A DNA stretch of 64,000 nucleotides from Lineus longissimus (GCF_910592395.1 NC_088321.1:6512001-6576000); one strand, 5' to 3'; positions 38,468 through 47,077 are shown, counted from the first letter of the stretch. Notes: generated from the letters alone by a model not told the origin. Program-made: numbers and translations.

Positions 38468-41400
38468 ATGACTGATAAGAATCAGAAAATACTTTGCACT
38501 ACATGTGACAAGTACATATCCTACAATAATATGGCTATTCACAGGAGAACCAAAGGTCACTTAAGTAAATTAAATCCGGATTATGTCCCTATTGCTCAAC
38601 CCCGAGCCCCATCACTGATCCCTAAAACTATGGATAAGAAACTTGCATTTGAGGAAAATGAGCTAGATGGCATAAAGAAAGTGAGTGGAATAGAAATAGT
38701 AAAACAATTTGGCAAGCCTGTAGTCACCATTAGTTTGAAGATTGACAGAGAAGCTAAACAAGTGTATGAATACAGAGATAAATTAGAGGAGGTATTATTT
38801 CAACTCAATGATTACCATCACAAAATTAGCATATCAGTATTTGCTCAGTTTGATCGTCAGGGTGAAAGTGTAACACACCCCATACAGTCTCCAATGGAAA
38901 GCATAATTTCAAGGAACCAGGCAATTTATGCCATAACCAACCAGTTAAACTACATTAAGACACAGATTGAGGAAAGGTACTTTCAAGGTTCTGGACTTAC
39001 TTTAAATAAAATAGAGTCTTGTAACATGACCATCTGTTCTTACAAGAGGTGTAAAGGTGGTCATTACACTAAATTACCATTTAAAACAAAAGCAGTAATA
39101 AATGTGGAATCAAATGACAATAAATGTTTTCTCTGGTCTTTATTGGCCGCTAAATATCTGGAAGAAAATCCAGAGACGGACTTTGTCCTGAGAGCAGAGC
39201 TCGAGAGTACATTCAATATCACTACCGATATCAAAATCAAATCATTTCCTGTATGTATTCAAAAGGATATCCCTAAGATAGAGAGTGATAATAATCTCAA
39301 GATTAATGTGTTCAAGTTAGAGAACGAATGGGCTAAGAGCACCTGTGAGGCAAAACTAGAACCTCTCTACCTGTCCAAGAATTATGATGATGATGATGTC
39401 ATCGATCTGTTGTATTTCAAGGACCATTTCATGTACATAAGAGACATCAATCTTTTCTTCAGGACACTAGCTCATAGAGTGTATCTTTGCAGGAGATGCA
39501 TGAATTACTTTTACAGGAAGTCAACACTAGATAAACATAAAAAGAAATGTGGAGAACACGATTACTGTAAGATTACTTTGCCTCCACCTAACAGTAAATG
39601 GTCACAAATTAAATTTGAAAAACACTCATTCAAAAATAGAGTTCCGTTTGTGATCTATGCTGATTTCGAAGCGATAAGCGAACCTTGTTCTTCTGCCGAA
39701 GGCAACATACCAGTAGTATCAGTAGAGCCACCTATGATGAAAGAACCGAGTTCAAAGAAACTTTTTAAACAAAATGCATCAGCTGTTGGTGTTTATGTTC
39801 ACTCAGACTACACACACCTTTACAGTAGCCAGTATGTGTCTCACAGGGGTGCTGATGTTGTAGATGTGTTCTGTAATTGGTTAATCAGGATGGAAGAACA
39901 ATTCTCTAATTTATTGAACTGTAACTTTCCTCTAACAATGACAGATGAAGACTCGAGCTCTGCTCTCAGGACGAAGTCCTACTGGCATAAATATCAATTA
40001 GAAACACATTGTTACTATTGTAATCAACCTTTGGGATATGACAAGGTCAAGGATCATGATCACTACTGTGGTAGATATCGAGGTGCTGCTCACAACTCGT
40101 GTAATTTGAATGAAAAGAAAGCTATGTTTGTTCCAGTGTTTTTTCACAATCTCAGTAATTACGATTCTCACTTATTTATTAAAGAATTAATGAATAAGCT
40201 ACCGAAGTACAAGAAACTGAAAATACTTGCCAAAACATCAGAGGAATACATTTCATTTCAGTTCGGTTGTTTCAGGTTTTTGGACTCGTACAGATTCCTG
40301 CAGTCCAGTTTAGACAACATAACCAAATCAATGTTGGATGATGATTTTAAAATTACCAGACAGCTGTTCCCAAATACCACTGACTTTAAGCTATTGAGGA
40401 AGAAGGGTTCAGTACCTTACTCTTTTTACACATCACATGAAAGCTACAATGTTACTTACCTAGAAAAGTCTATGTTTTTTGACGAATTGAAAAATGAAAT
40501 GGCACCTGATTCTGCCTATGATGAGGCTAAGGTAATATGGGATCATTTCAAGATCAGGAATCACGGTGAGTTCATTGACCTCTACCTCAAAACTGATGTG
40601 ATCCTTTTAGCTGATTTATTTGAGAAATTCAGGGATGTCAATTTGAACTACTTTCAGATAGATCCCTGTCACTGTTACTCGGCACCAGGCCTAACCTGGC
40701 AAGCTGGTTTGAAGTACACAGGAATAAACCTAGAACTACTGACTGATACCAACATTTTACTTACTTTTGAGAAAGCAATACGAGGTGGAATTTCGGGTGT
40801 TATGGGAACAAGACATGTCAAGGCAGATGAACACCACAAACTACTCTACGTAGACGCAAATAATCTCTACGGCTGGTCCATGATGGAACCTCAACCCTAT
40901 GGTAGTTTTGAAATGATAGATATTGATCCACTCGAGCTATGCTCTCAGGACAAAGTCCGACTAGGACAAATTCCCGAGAGCAAAGCTCGACTTAACATGA
41001 ATGTTATCAGTAAAGAGCAGATTATGGCAATTCCAAGTGATAGTGAAGTAGGCTACTTTTTAGAGGTTGATTTGGAGTATCCAGGAAATATTAAATTTAA
41101 GTCAAGGAACTTTCCATTCTGTCCCGAATCTCTCTTTATTGAAGATGATGAATTAAGTCCTTACCAGAGAGAGTTACTGGGCGATGATAAAAGATCAAAT
41201 GTAGAGAAACTAATACTAACACAAAAGGATAAAACTAATTACATAGTGCATTACAGAATGCTACAATTTTACCTAAAGCACGGAATGGTACTTAAGAGGG
41301 TTCATTCAGTGATAAGCTTTAAACAATCAAAGTGGTTAGCACCATACATTGATTTTAACACTAAAAGACGTATGGATTCTAAGACTGATTTTGAGAAAGA

Positions 41401-42271
41401 CTATTTTAAACTGATGAACAATGCGTTCTATGGAAAAACTTGTGAGAATGTAAGGAACAGGGTTGAAATTGAATTTGTATCGGACGGGGAGAGAGCCAGG
41501 AATGTAATGGCCAATCCCAGGTTTTCATCGATATGCGTATTTGACGAACATAATGCTGCTATTAGCATGAGGAAAACATCAATGAAATTCAACAAACCAA
41601 TCTACATAGGAGCTTCAGTACTTGAATTGTCTAAATTATTAATGTATGAATTCTATTATGAAGTTCTTCAACCGTACTTTGGTGAGAAAAATATTGAACT
41701 GCTGTATCTAGATACAGATTCCTTTGTACTTAACATTAATACTGATGACTTAACTAAAGACTTAAAGGAGTTGAAACACTATTTTGACTTCAGTAATTAT
41801 CCAAAAGATCATCCACTCTATGATACCAGTAAGAAGAAGGTACCAGGCTACTTTAAGGATGAGCTAGGAGGAGTAGAGATGACTGAATTCATTGCCCTGA
41901 GAAGTAAGATGTACGCTTACAGGACCAAGACTATGTCTGGAGAGCAAGGATCGACTGGGACAAAGTCCCGAGAACAGAGTTCGACAAAAGATTACGATTC
42001 TAAGAAATTGAAGGGTATTGCCAAGAATGTAGTAAGGAGAAATATCTCATTTGATGACTATGTTGATTGTCTTGAAAAGAGTAGGTCATTTTACCACAAG
42101 ATGAGACACTTAAGATCAGATAAACACCAAATCTATTTGGAAGAAGTTAACAAAAAAAGCCTCAGTCCTTTTGATGACAAGAGGTTCATACTTGAAGATG
42201 GAATAAGCACCTTACCATTTGGAATGTATTATGAAGGCTACATAGATTACAGCGATTCAAACTTCGCTTGA
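38468..42271 (+). CDS. polB: Protein-primed type-B DNA polymerase (Element 2)
   Basis: About 1267 aa when started at the ATG shared with Element 1; an upstream in-frame ATG at 38435 adds 11 residues and is less likely. All motifs are present: zinc finger CTTC...H, Exo I YADFEAI, HNH-like CYYC/DHDH, Exo II NYDSHLF, Exo III YLKTDVILLAD, motif A YVDANNLYGW, motif B KLMNNAFYGKT, motif C YLDTDSF. Six in-frame double-hairpin units lie at 39177, 39953, 40932 and 40962 (pair), 41927 and 41957 (pair). The pair at 40932 lies between motif A and motif B, yet the frame stays open. Confidence 0.92.
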   Translation: MTDKNQKILCTTCDKYISYNNMAIHRRTKGHLSKLNPDYVPIAQPRAPSLIPKTMDKKLAFEENELDGIKKVSGIEIVKQFGKPVVTISLKIDREAKQVYEYRDKLEEVLFQLNDYHHKISISVFAQFDRQGESVTHPIQSPMESIISRNQAIYAITNQLNYIKTQIEERYFQGSGLTLNKIESCNMTICSYKRCKGGHYTKLPFKTKAVINVESNDNKCFLWSLLAAKYLEENPETDFVLRAELESTFNITTDIKIKSFPVCIQKDIPKIESDNNLKINVFKLENEWAKSTCEAKLEPLYLSKNYDDDDVIDLLYFKDHFMYIRDINLFFRTLAHRVYLCRRCMNYFYRKSTLDKHKKKCGEHDYCKITLPPPNSKWSQIKFEKHSFKNRVPFVIYADFEAISEPCSSAEGNIPVVSVEPPMMKEPSSKKLFKQNASAVGVYVHSDYTHLYSSQYVSHRGADVVDVFCNWLIRMEEQFSNLLNCNFPLTMTDEDSSSALRTKSYWHKYQLETHCYYCNQPLGYDKVKDHDHYCGRYRGAAHNSCNLNEKKAMFVPVFFHNLSNYDSHLFIKELMNKLPKYKKLKILAKTSEEYISFQFGCFRFLDSYRFLQSSLDNITKSMLDDDFKITRQLFPNTTDFKLLRKKGSVPYSFYTSHESYNVTYLEKSMFFDELKNEMAPDSAYDEAKVIWDHFKIRNHGEFIDLYLKTDVILLADLFEKFRDVNLNYFQIDPCHCYSAPGLTWQAGLKYTGINLELLTDTNILLTFEKAIRGGISGVMGTRHVKADEHHKLLYVDANNLYGWSMMEPQPYGSFEMIDIDPLELCSQDKVRLGQIPESKARLNMNVISKEQIMAIPSDSEVGYFLEVDLEYPGNIKFKSRNFPFCPESLFIEDDELSPYQRELLGDDKRSNVEKLILTQKDKTNYIVHYRMLQFYLKHGMVLKRVHSVISFKQSKWLAPYIDFNTKRRMDSKTDFEKDYFKLMNNAFYGKTCENVRNRVEIEFVSDGERARNVMANPRFSSICVFDEHNAAISMRKTSMKFNKPIYIGASVLELSKLLMYEFYYEVLQPYFGEKNIELLYLDTDSFVLNINTDDLTKDLKELKHYFDFSNYPKDHPLYDTSKKKVPGYFKDELGGVEMTEFIALRSKMYAYRTKTMSGEQGSTGTKSREQSSTKDYDSKKLKGIAKNVVRRNISFDDYVDCLEKSRSFYHKMRHLRSDKHQIYLEEVNKKSLSPFDDKRFILEDGISTLPFGMYYEGYIDYSDSNFA
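39177..39204 (-). repeat. Double-hairpin micro-element in PolB
   Basis: Flanked GA/GA; Element 1 has the empty site (CCTGAGAGTACA). Read as TDFVLRAELE with loop AGA. Confidence 0.9.
39679..39705 (+). repeat. Possible highly divergent double-hairpin unit
   Basis: Stems GAAC/GTTC (loop CTT) and TGCC/GGCA (loop GAA) with a 3-nt linker, the same geometry with other bases. It lies in a PolB segment that differs from Element 1. Confidence 0.45.
39953..39980 (+). repeat. Double-hairpin micro-element shared with Element 1 (PolB)
   Basis: Orthologous to 17591-17618, flanked AC/AC, read as SSALRTKS in both. Confidence 0.88.
40932..40989. repeat. Pair of double-hairpin units between PolB motifs A and B
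   Basis: Cores 40932-40959 (+) and 40962-40989 (-) with AC at each junction. The Element 1 empty site is GATCCACTTAAC. Insertion of exactly 60 nt. Confidence 0.9.
41927..41984 (-). repeat. Pair of double-hairpin units in PolB C-terminal region
   Basis: Insertion of 60 nt relative to Element 1. First unit has stem AGAC/GTCT, second GGAC/GTCC and GAAC/GTTC. Linkers GGA and CGA avoid TGA. Confidence 0.82.
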
Positions 42272-42272
42272 G

Positions 42273-42360
42273 TCGAGCTTTGCTCTCTGGACTTTGTCCT
42301 AGTACGACTACGTCTTGAGAGCATAGCTCGATTAGGACTACGTCCAGAGAACAAAGTTCG
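42273..42360. repeat. Array of three double-hairpin units between convergent genes
   Basis: Cores 42273-42300 (+, flanked AG/AG), 42303-42330 (-) and 42333-42360 (-). Fills the gap between the PolB stop and the stop of the minus-strand gene. Confidence 0.85.
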
Positions 42361-42361
42361 A

Positions 42362-43213
42362 TTAAACTAATGAATAGGGTGGTGCTGATGGTAGTGTTAC
42401 TTGGTGAAATTCATCCCTAACACCGAAGTCATGATAATAGTGATAGTGATACACCACATTAGGATTAGGACGTAGTCCGGGTCCGACTTCGTCTTGAGAG
42501 CATAGCTCGAGTCGAACTTTGTTCTCTGGACGTAGTCCGGGTCCTGTTTGATTTACTGAACTTTTAGTTTTTCTAGCATCTCTGTCTGTGCTAGTTTTTT
42601 TTCCTTCTTCTAAAAAAGTCTTCTTTAAAGACTCTACATCAACAGCTGAACTTGCCTCCCTTTGTTTTTTCCTAATGGCATTTTTCATCGAAATGTATTT
42701 CTCCTTCTCCTTGAGAATCAAAGTAAACTCATCTGTAGATATGTGAGAATCGGTTAAGGCTTTACTAACCAAATCATTGATTGTGTTCAGTTTTGAAATT
42801 GCCAACATTCTGATATTCTCATGCTTTTCAATTTTCTTAAGAATATTCTTTTTCTCCCAGCCTAAGGCTGATGAAATAATGGCACTACCTATTGTTACGC
42901 CACCCAAAGCTAAGCCTATCGGTGCCGTGATGACACCAGCTAGAGCGGAAACACCAACAGATCCGGCTGCAACGCTGGCAAAATTAAGGAAATGGCTAAT
43001 GCCAGTAATTACGCTAAATGCTTTTTTGTACTTTGAAAATATCTTTCTTCTAAATTCAATCTCTCTTTCTAAGAAACTCTTAACCTCACATATTTGTTGT
43101 AGTCTGAAAGCCTGAGGGTTACTTTCTGTATGCTTTTCAGACCTTTCATAGTTCAAATGACTTTCAGAGTTTAAATTACTTAAATCTGGATAAACCTTAT
43201 TGTCTCCATCCAT
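42362..43213 (-). CDS. Conserved protein with hydrophobic core (283 aa)
   Basis: N-terminus acidic/polar (MDGDNKVYPDLSNLNSES), then basic FRRKIFSKYKKAF. Two adjacent hydrophobic stretches follow (FLNFASVAAGSVGVSALAGV; ITAPIGLALGGVTIGSAI), then a long helical region (ILKKIEKHENIRMLAISKLN; FTLILKEKEKYISMKNA). The C-terminus carries translated micro-elements (GLRPENKVRLELCSQDEV). Known to me only as a recurrent protein of such elements; possible membrane-remodelling or virion protein. Confidence 0.55.
   Translation of the reverse strand: MDGDNKVYPDLSNLNSESHLNYERSEKHTESNPQAFRLQQICEVKSFLEREIEFRRKIFSKYKKAFSVITGISHFLNFASVAAGSVGVSALAGVITAPIGLALGGVTIGSAIISSALGWEKKNILKKIEKHENIRMLAISKLNTINDLVSKALTDSHISTDEFTLILKEKEKYISMKNAIRKKQREASSAVDVESLKKTFLEEGKKTSTDRDARKTKSSVNQTGPGLRPENKVRLELCSQDEVGPGLRPNPNVVYHYHYYHDFGVRDEFHQVTLPSAPPYSLV
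42466..42540. repeat. Double-hairpin array (two full, one half unit)
   Basis: A half unit (GGACGTAGTCC), then 42483-42510 (-) and 42513-42540 (+). Element 1 has only AGGACTATTTAGTCCT here, which may be a decayed remnant. Confidence 0.78.
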
Positions 43214-43217
43214 TTAA

Positions 43218-43505
43218 TTAGTGGGAATAACTTGAATCAGTTGTTCTGTCATTTCTAGTGTTTAGTGTTGATCCTACAGACACTACAGGTTTTTGAAGTA
43301 CATTAAATTTTAAAGGTTTTTCTGACCCAACAGGTTTTTCTGTCCCAGCAGGTTTTTCTGTCCCAGCAGGCCCAGCAGGTTTTAAAGGTTTTTCGGGACC
43401 AGACTCCAACTTTGACTCTACTTCTGCCTCTAATTCTCTATGAAATCGTTCTAATCTTTCTTTCCAATTACGTGGTCGTTTTGTGTAACCCCAAGTTCTA
43501 TTCAT
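43218..43505 (-). CDS. Small Pro/Lys-repeat protein (95 aa)
   Basis: Counterpart of 20595-20855 with more copies of the short repeat (PAGTEKPAGTEKPVGSEKP). N-terminus MNRTWGYTKRPRNWKERLER identical. Start context AATTAAATG. Function unknown. Confidence 0.55.
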   Translation of the reverse strand: MNRTWGYTKRPRNWKERLERFHRELEAEVESKLESGPEKPLKPAGPAGTEKPAGTEKPVGSEKPLKFNVLQKPVVSVGSTLNTRNDRTTDSSYSH

Positions 43506-43524
43506 TTAATTAAGTAAAATAAAA

Positions 43525-44688
43525 TCAATTCACTGCAAAGAGTAAATTTCTTTCAAGTCTATTATTCAACTTAATCATCTCGTTTATGATTTCTGTCTGA
43601 CTACATATGTTAATGTTCTGGTTCATTCTCATGTTATTATTTAAATTCGATAATCTATCAAGCAGAATCATATTTTCATCACGAAGATAATCCCCGAAAT
43701 GCTGTGATATCACTATTTTCCAATTTGGTATTACATCCTGGTCTCGAAAGACAAACCAGTTTTCACTTCTCATTTTTACCATGAAATCCATTGACCTATC
43801 CAATTGATCCTTAAATAGTGTGTAGTCTACTTTAGCACTCTTCTGTCTGTTTTGTGTTTTAGACATTGGTCTCATATTAAACCAAGCAAAGCACAGTTCA
43901 GGTTTATCTTTGAATTCCTTGATTGGTAAGACATGATCCAACTCTTCTTCTACTATTCGAACTCTGTTCTCGGGACTTTGTCCTATTGGAGATAGACTCC
44001 TCTGGTACTTTAACCACTGTGAGAAGAAACTGTCTGTACATCCTAGATTGAATGATGAATTACCGTTACACTCTCCCTTAGAAATGCGGTTTAGACCAAC
44101 TCTAATTTTGTGTCTGTCTCTATTACCATTTTGGTCAAGGTAATCCTTTTTGTAATATGAATTAAAACATGATCTGCAGTTACCTCTATTTCCGTCTTTA
44201 CCAAATTCACCATCACTTAGTAATTTATTTTCATAACATTTATTACATCCCTTGATTTTACTTGAACCACATTCTTTACAGTAATCAAGTAGTTTATTAC
44301 GCCTGTTCTTTTCAAAATTAATTTCAGGTTTCTTTTCACAGCACTTAACACAATAAATTGTAGGTTGATTTTCCATATTTTTATTCATCATATTATTCTG
44401 ATTTTCCATATTTTGATTCATCATATTATTCTGATTTGTCATATTTTGATTTTCCATGTTTTGATTTAAGATAAACTGATTTATCATATTTTGATTTAAC
44501 ATAATCTGATTTATCAGATTTTGATTTAACATATTATTTTGATGCAAATAATACAAAAACTTCTGAATATTTTGATTCATCATATTATCATGATTCATCA
44601 TATTATTCTGATTCATCATATCATTTTGATTCATCATACCATTTTGATTCATCATATCATTCTGATTATCAAATATTGCTCCATCCAT
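43525..44688 (-). CDS. HNH endonuclease with Asn/Met-repeat N-terminus (387 aa)
   Basis: Residues 1-110 are Asn/Met/Gln repeats (NQNDMMNQN type). Residues about 113-185 hold CXXC pairs (CVKCCEKKP, CKECGSSKIKGCNKC, CRSCF), likely zinc binding. Residues about 255-290 form the HNH core: DHVLPIKEF, then Asn in WFNMRPMSKTQN. One micro-element is translated just before the core (GQSPENRVR, 43957-43984). Possibly a self-serving or resolution nuclease of the element; intact here, broken in Element 1. Confidence 0.7.
   Translation of the reverse strand: MDGAIFDNQNDMMNQNGMMNQNDMMNQNNMMNHDNMMNQNIQKFLYYLHQNNMLNQNLINQIMLNQNMINQFILNQNMENQNMTNQNNMMNQNMENQNNMMNKNMENQPTIYCVKCCEKKPEINFEKNRRNKLLDYCKECGSSKIKGCNKCYENKLLSDGEFGKDGNRGNCRSCFNSYYKKDYLDQNGNRDRHKIRVGLNRISKGECNGNSSFNLGCTDSFFSQWLKYQRSLSPIGQSPENRVRIVEEELDHVLPIKEFKDKPELCFAWFNMRPMSKTQNRQKSAKVDYTLFKDQLDRSMDFMVKMRSENWFVFRDQDVIPNWKIVISQHFGDYLRDENMILLDRLSNLNNNMRMNQNINICSQTEIINEMIKLNNRLERNLLFAVN
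43957..43984 (+). repeat. Double-hairpin micro-element in HNH gene
   Basis: Stem GAAC/GTTC and GGAC/GTCC, flanked AT/AT. The Element 1 empty site is TACTATTGGAG. Clean 2-nt duplication. Confidence 0.9.
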
Positions 44689-44775
44689 TTCTTTCTTTAT
44701 TTAGTAGGACATTTTTTTTTAAATTACGTTTTTCGAACTTGTTCTTGTGACTTAAGTCACTTTAGAGACTTTATT

Positions 44776-45927
44776 TCATTTCAATGATTTGATATCAGAA
44801 ACTGGTAACCATTCATTGAACTTATCACTGTAACCCTTCCACTTCACTAATCCGTATTTCTTGCCTTTACTGGTCTTGTACCTTAGGATTTTCTCGATCT
44901 TGTACTCTAGCTGGTCAGGATTAGGAACATAGCTCAATTCCTCTTCATAGAAATATCCTTGAATTTCTTCTTTGTGGTAATCCTCAAGCTGGTAGACGAT
45001 AGGGTGAGTAAATATGATCTGTTTGATTTGGAACACCTCCTCAGTGTAGTTGGGCATGTAACCTTTACCGAAAATGGACTTGTACTTTGAAATTCTTACA
45101 CTGTCACCTACTTTGTACTTTGGATCACCAAATGTCTCTTTGAGGTGAAGACCGTAAAGATTGTACCACACTGTTCCTTCGTTTTCCATCTTTCTGGCGT
45201 CTACAGGTTTCATACCTATTGATGAGTGAAATGTGTTATTGTAGCCGCTGACCAGGTCATCCAGAACATCAATCCACTTGTCAGTCTCCTTAGCGGTGAA
45301 ATAACGCCACATTTTTTCTTTAAGGGTTCTATTGAATCTCTCTACTACTGCTGCCTTCTTATCAGATTTTGTGGAGAACCATTCTATGTCATTTTCTGTT
45401 AAGAGTTCCTTGAAGTGTTTGTTGTAAAATTCTGTACCGTCATCAGACTGGATTTTCGTTGGTTTTGCTTCTCTGAAAATCAATTTGAATGCATCTCTGA
45501 TTTCTTCTCCCCTCTTACTCTTAACTGCTAGAGCCCAAGAAAAACGACTAAATAGATCTATGACTGTTAAAATAAATCTGAAACCCTTATTCTTACTCTC
45601 GAATTTTTGCATGTCAACCAGATCAGCTTGCCATTGTTGATCGATGTACGATACCATTGTCTTCCTGAAGGTGAATTTCTTAATGGCCGGTTTGTGTAGT
45701 TGGTGAGTTGGTAGTGTTTCTAGAAATTCTTTCACTTCTTTTTTTTTAATAAGTTTTCCTGAGCGGGACTTTGTCCCTAACAACGAAGTTGTGCTCTGCT
45801 CTCGTGACGAAGTCATATCTTCCTTGACCTGTTTCCAGATTTTACTCAAAGAACTGTAAGCCACGGGACTCTCGGGGTTGTAGTACAAATCCCTTAGATA
45901 CTGCTGTTTGTCATCCTTTACATTCAT
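44776..45927 (-). CDS. Polinton integrase with chromodomain (383 aa)
   Basis: Retroviral-type integrase. Catalytic acids: Asp in WQADLVDMQ (about 118), Asp in QSDDGTEFYN (about 176), Glu in VVERFNRTLK (about 212). C-terminal chromodomain YKIEKILRYKTSKGKKYGLV...WKGYSDKFNEWLP (about 335-375), thought to guide target choice. A clear N-terminal HHCC finger is not seen. Two degenerate micro-elements are translated near residues 39-60. The ATG is 4 nt from the divergent ATPase ATG. Confidence 0.9.
   Translation of the reverse strand: MNVKDDKQQYLRDLYYNPESPVAYSSLSKIWKQVKEDMTSSREQSTTSLLGTKSRSGKLIKKKEVKEFLETLPTHQLHKPAIKKFTFRKTMVSYIDQQWQADLVDMQKFESKNKGFRFILTVIDLFSRFSWALAVKSKRGEEIRDAFKLIFREAKPTKIQSDDGTEFYNKHFKELLTENDIEWFSTKSDKKAAVVERFNRTLKEKMWRYFTAKETDKWIDVLDDLVSGYNNTFHSSIGMKPVDARKMENEGTVWYNLYGLHLKETFGDPKYKVGDSVRISKYKSIFGKGYMPNYTEEVFQIKQIIFTHPIVYQLEDYHKEEIQGYFYEEELSYVPNPDQLEYKIEKILRYKTSKGKKYGLVKWKGYSDKFNEWLPVSDIKSLK
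45764..45816. repeat. Two degenerate double-hairpin units in integrase N-terminus
   Basis: GGGAC/GTCCC and CAAC/GTTG stems, then GTGC/GCTC-like and TGAC/GTCA stems. Together they add about 20 codons. Confidence 0.65.
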
Positions 45928-45934
45928 TTAAATG
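45925..45934. promoter_or_regulatory. Shared divergent start palindrome (Element 2)
   Basis: CATTTAAATG, identical arrangement to Element 1. Many other starts in both elements have (T)TAAATG, reminiscent of the poxvirus late promoter TAAATG. Confidence 0.65.
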
Positions 45935-46552
45935 AGTGAAGTATTTATTTACGAGCCACACAATATGTTAATTTCTGGTGTTACCAATTGTGGTAAGACA
46001 TATTTTGCCCTTGACCTCTTAGAAAAGGAGTATCGGCACAAGTTCCAGAACATAGTAATTTTCTGTCCAACATATTTCAACAATAAGACATATGAAAGGA
46101 AATGGATTTACCAAGACAAGAATGTCTACATAGTTAATCCCGAAGCTGTGGCCAGTAATTTGGACCTTATGCTTCAGTTTGCTACTCTGACCTTTGCTGG
46201 TTCTAACACATTATTCCTCATTGATGACTGTGCTAATTTGAGAGACACAAAAAAGAAGGTGTCCGAGTTATGTAATCTTGCCTTTTCCGGCAGGCACTAC
46301 AATCTCACTGTTTGGTTACTAGTTCAGAAGTACAATTCAGTTGTTAAGGACTACAGAGAGAACATAAGAATTTTAGTATTATTTTTTAATAAGGATGAAT
46401 CAGCCATGAAAGATGCCTTAGAAGAAAACAGTGTTATTCCTAAGGAGAAAAGACAGTACTACATAGAAGAACTTAAGATGAAAAAAGGATCAAAACTGAT
46501 CATTAGACTACAACATCCATTTGGATTTACTCTTTCACATCAAAAATCTTAG
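45932..46552 (+). CDS. A32/FtsK-like packaging ATPase (Element 2)
   Basis: 206 aa, about 97% identical to 22855-23475. Walker A GVTNCGKT, Walker B TLFLIDDCA. Free of micro-elements, although one full and one half unit lie 10-60 nt beyond its stop (46565-46612). Confidence 0.9.
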   Translation: MSEVFIYEPHNMLISGVTNCGKTYFALDLLEKEYRHKFQNIVIFCPTYFNNKTYERKWIYQDKNVYIVNPEAVASNLDLMLQFATLTFAGSNTLFLIDDCANLRDTKKKVSELCNLAFSGRHYNLTVWLLVQKYNSVVKDYRENIRILVLFFNKDESAMKDALEENSVIPKEKRQYYIEELKMKKGSKLIIRLQHPFGFTLSHQKS

Positions 46553-46564
46553 TCCCGCTTCTCA

Positions 46565-46612
46565 TCGAGCTATGCTCTCAGGACTGTGTCCGATCATCAG
46601 GACTGTGTCCGA
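46565..46612 (+). repeat. Double-hairpin unit plus half unit downstream of ATPase
   Basis: Core 46565-46592 with loops TAT and TGT, followed by a repeat of its second half (ATCAGGACTGTGTCCG). Absent from Element 1. Confidence 0.82.
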
Positions 46613-47055
46613 TCAGTTGTCTTAGTCTTTCTAACCCTAGTAAAATAATAAATTATTAACCCTAAACCACTAAGTCCTAGGATAATCCATAGGTACTCGT
46701 ATTTCTTCATTTCATCACTAGGTTGGTAGTAATCACTTAATTGTGGTCGCTGAGGTAGTACAATAGTTCTTTCTGGATGTAAATGATTGTAAACAGTAAG
46801 TGCTGAATCAGTATTGTTAAAATCAATAGAAGCGTCTCTTTCTCTCTTTAATTCAAGATTAACGAAGTCAATGGTACTTTTCCTATGCTCATCCCATTCT
46901 GTGGATGCTCTTTGTAATTGCTCCTGAGCCAAATCATGTCTTTTCACTTCAGTCTCATAGCCATTCTTGTCTAGTTTTTTAAAAAGGTAACCGGATCCAG
47001 TGAATGCTAATCCATTGATTATTGCAGATCCAAATAACATGCCAATGCCAGCCAT
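46597..47055 (-). CDS. Small Polinton membrane protein (152 aa)
   Basis: Counterpart of 23472-23930: hydrophobic N-terminus (IGMLFGSAIINGLAFTG), charged helical middle, C-terminal anchor YLWIILGLSGLGLIIYYF. The last few residues and stop fall in a half micro-element. Start context AATTAAATG. Function unknown. Confidence 0.6.
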   Translation of the reverse strand: MAGIGMLFGSAIINGLAFTGSGYLFKKLDKNGYETEVKRHDLAQEQLQRASTEWDEHRKSTIDFVNLELKRERDASIDFNNTDSALTVYNHLHPERTIVLPQRPQLSDYYQPSDEMKKYEYLWIILGLSGLGLIIYYFTRVRKTKTTDRTQS

Positions 47056-47077
47056 TTAATTCCAATGAATTTTAATT

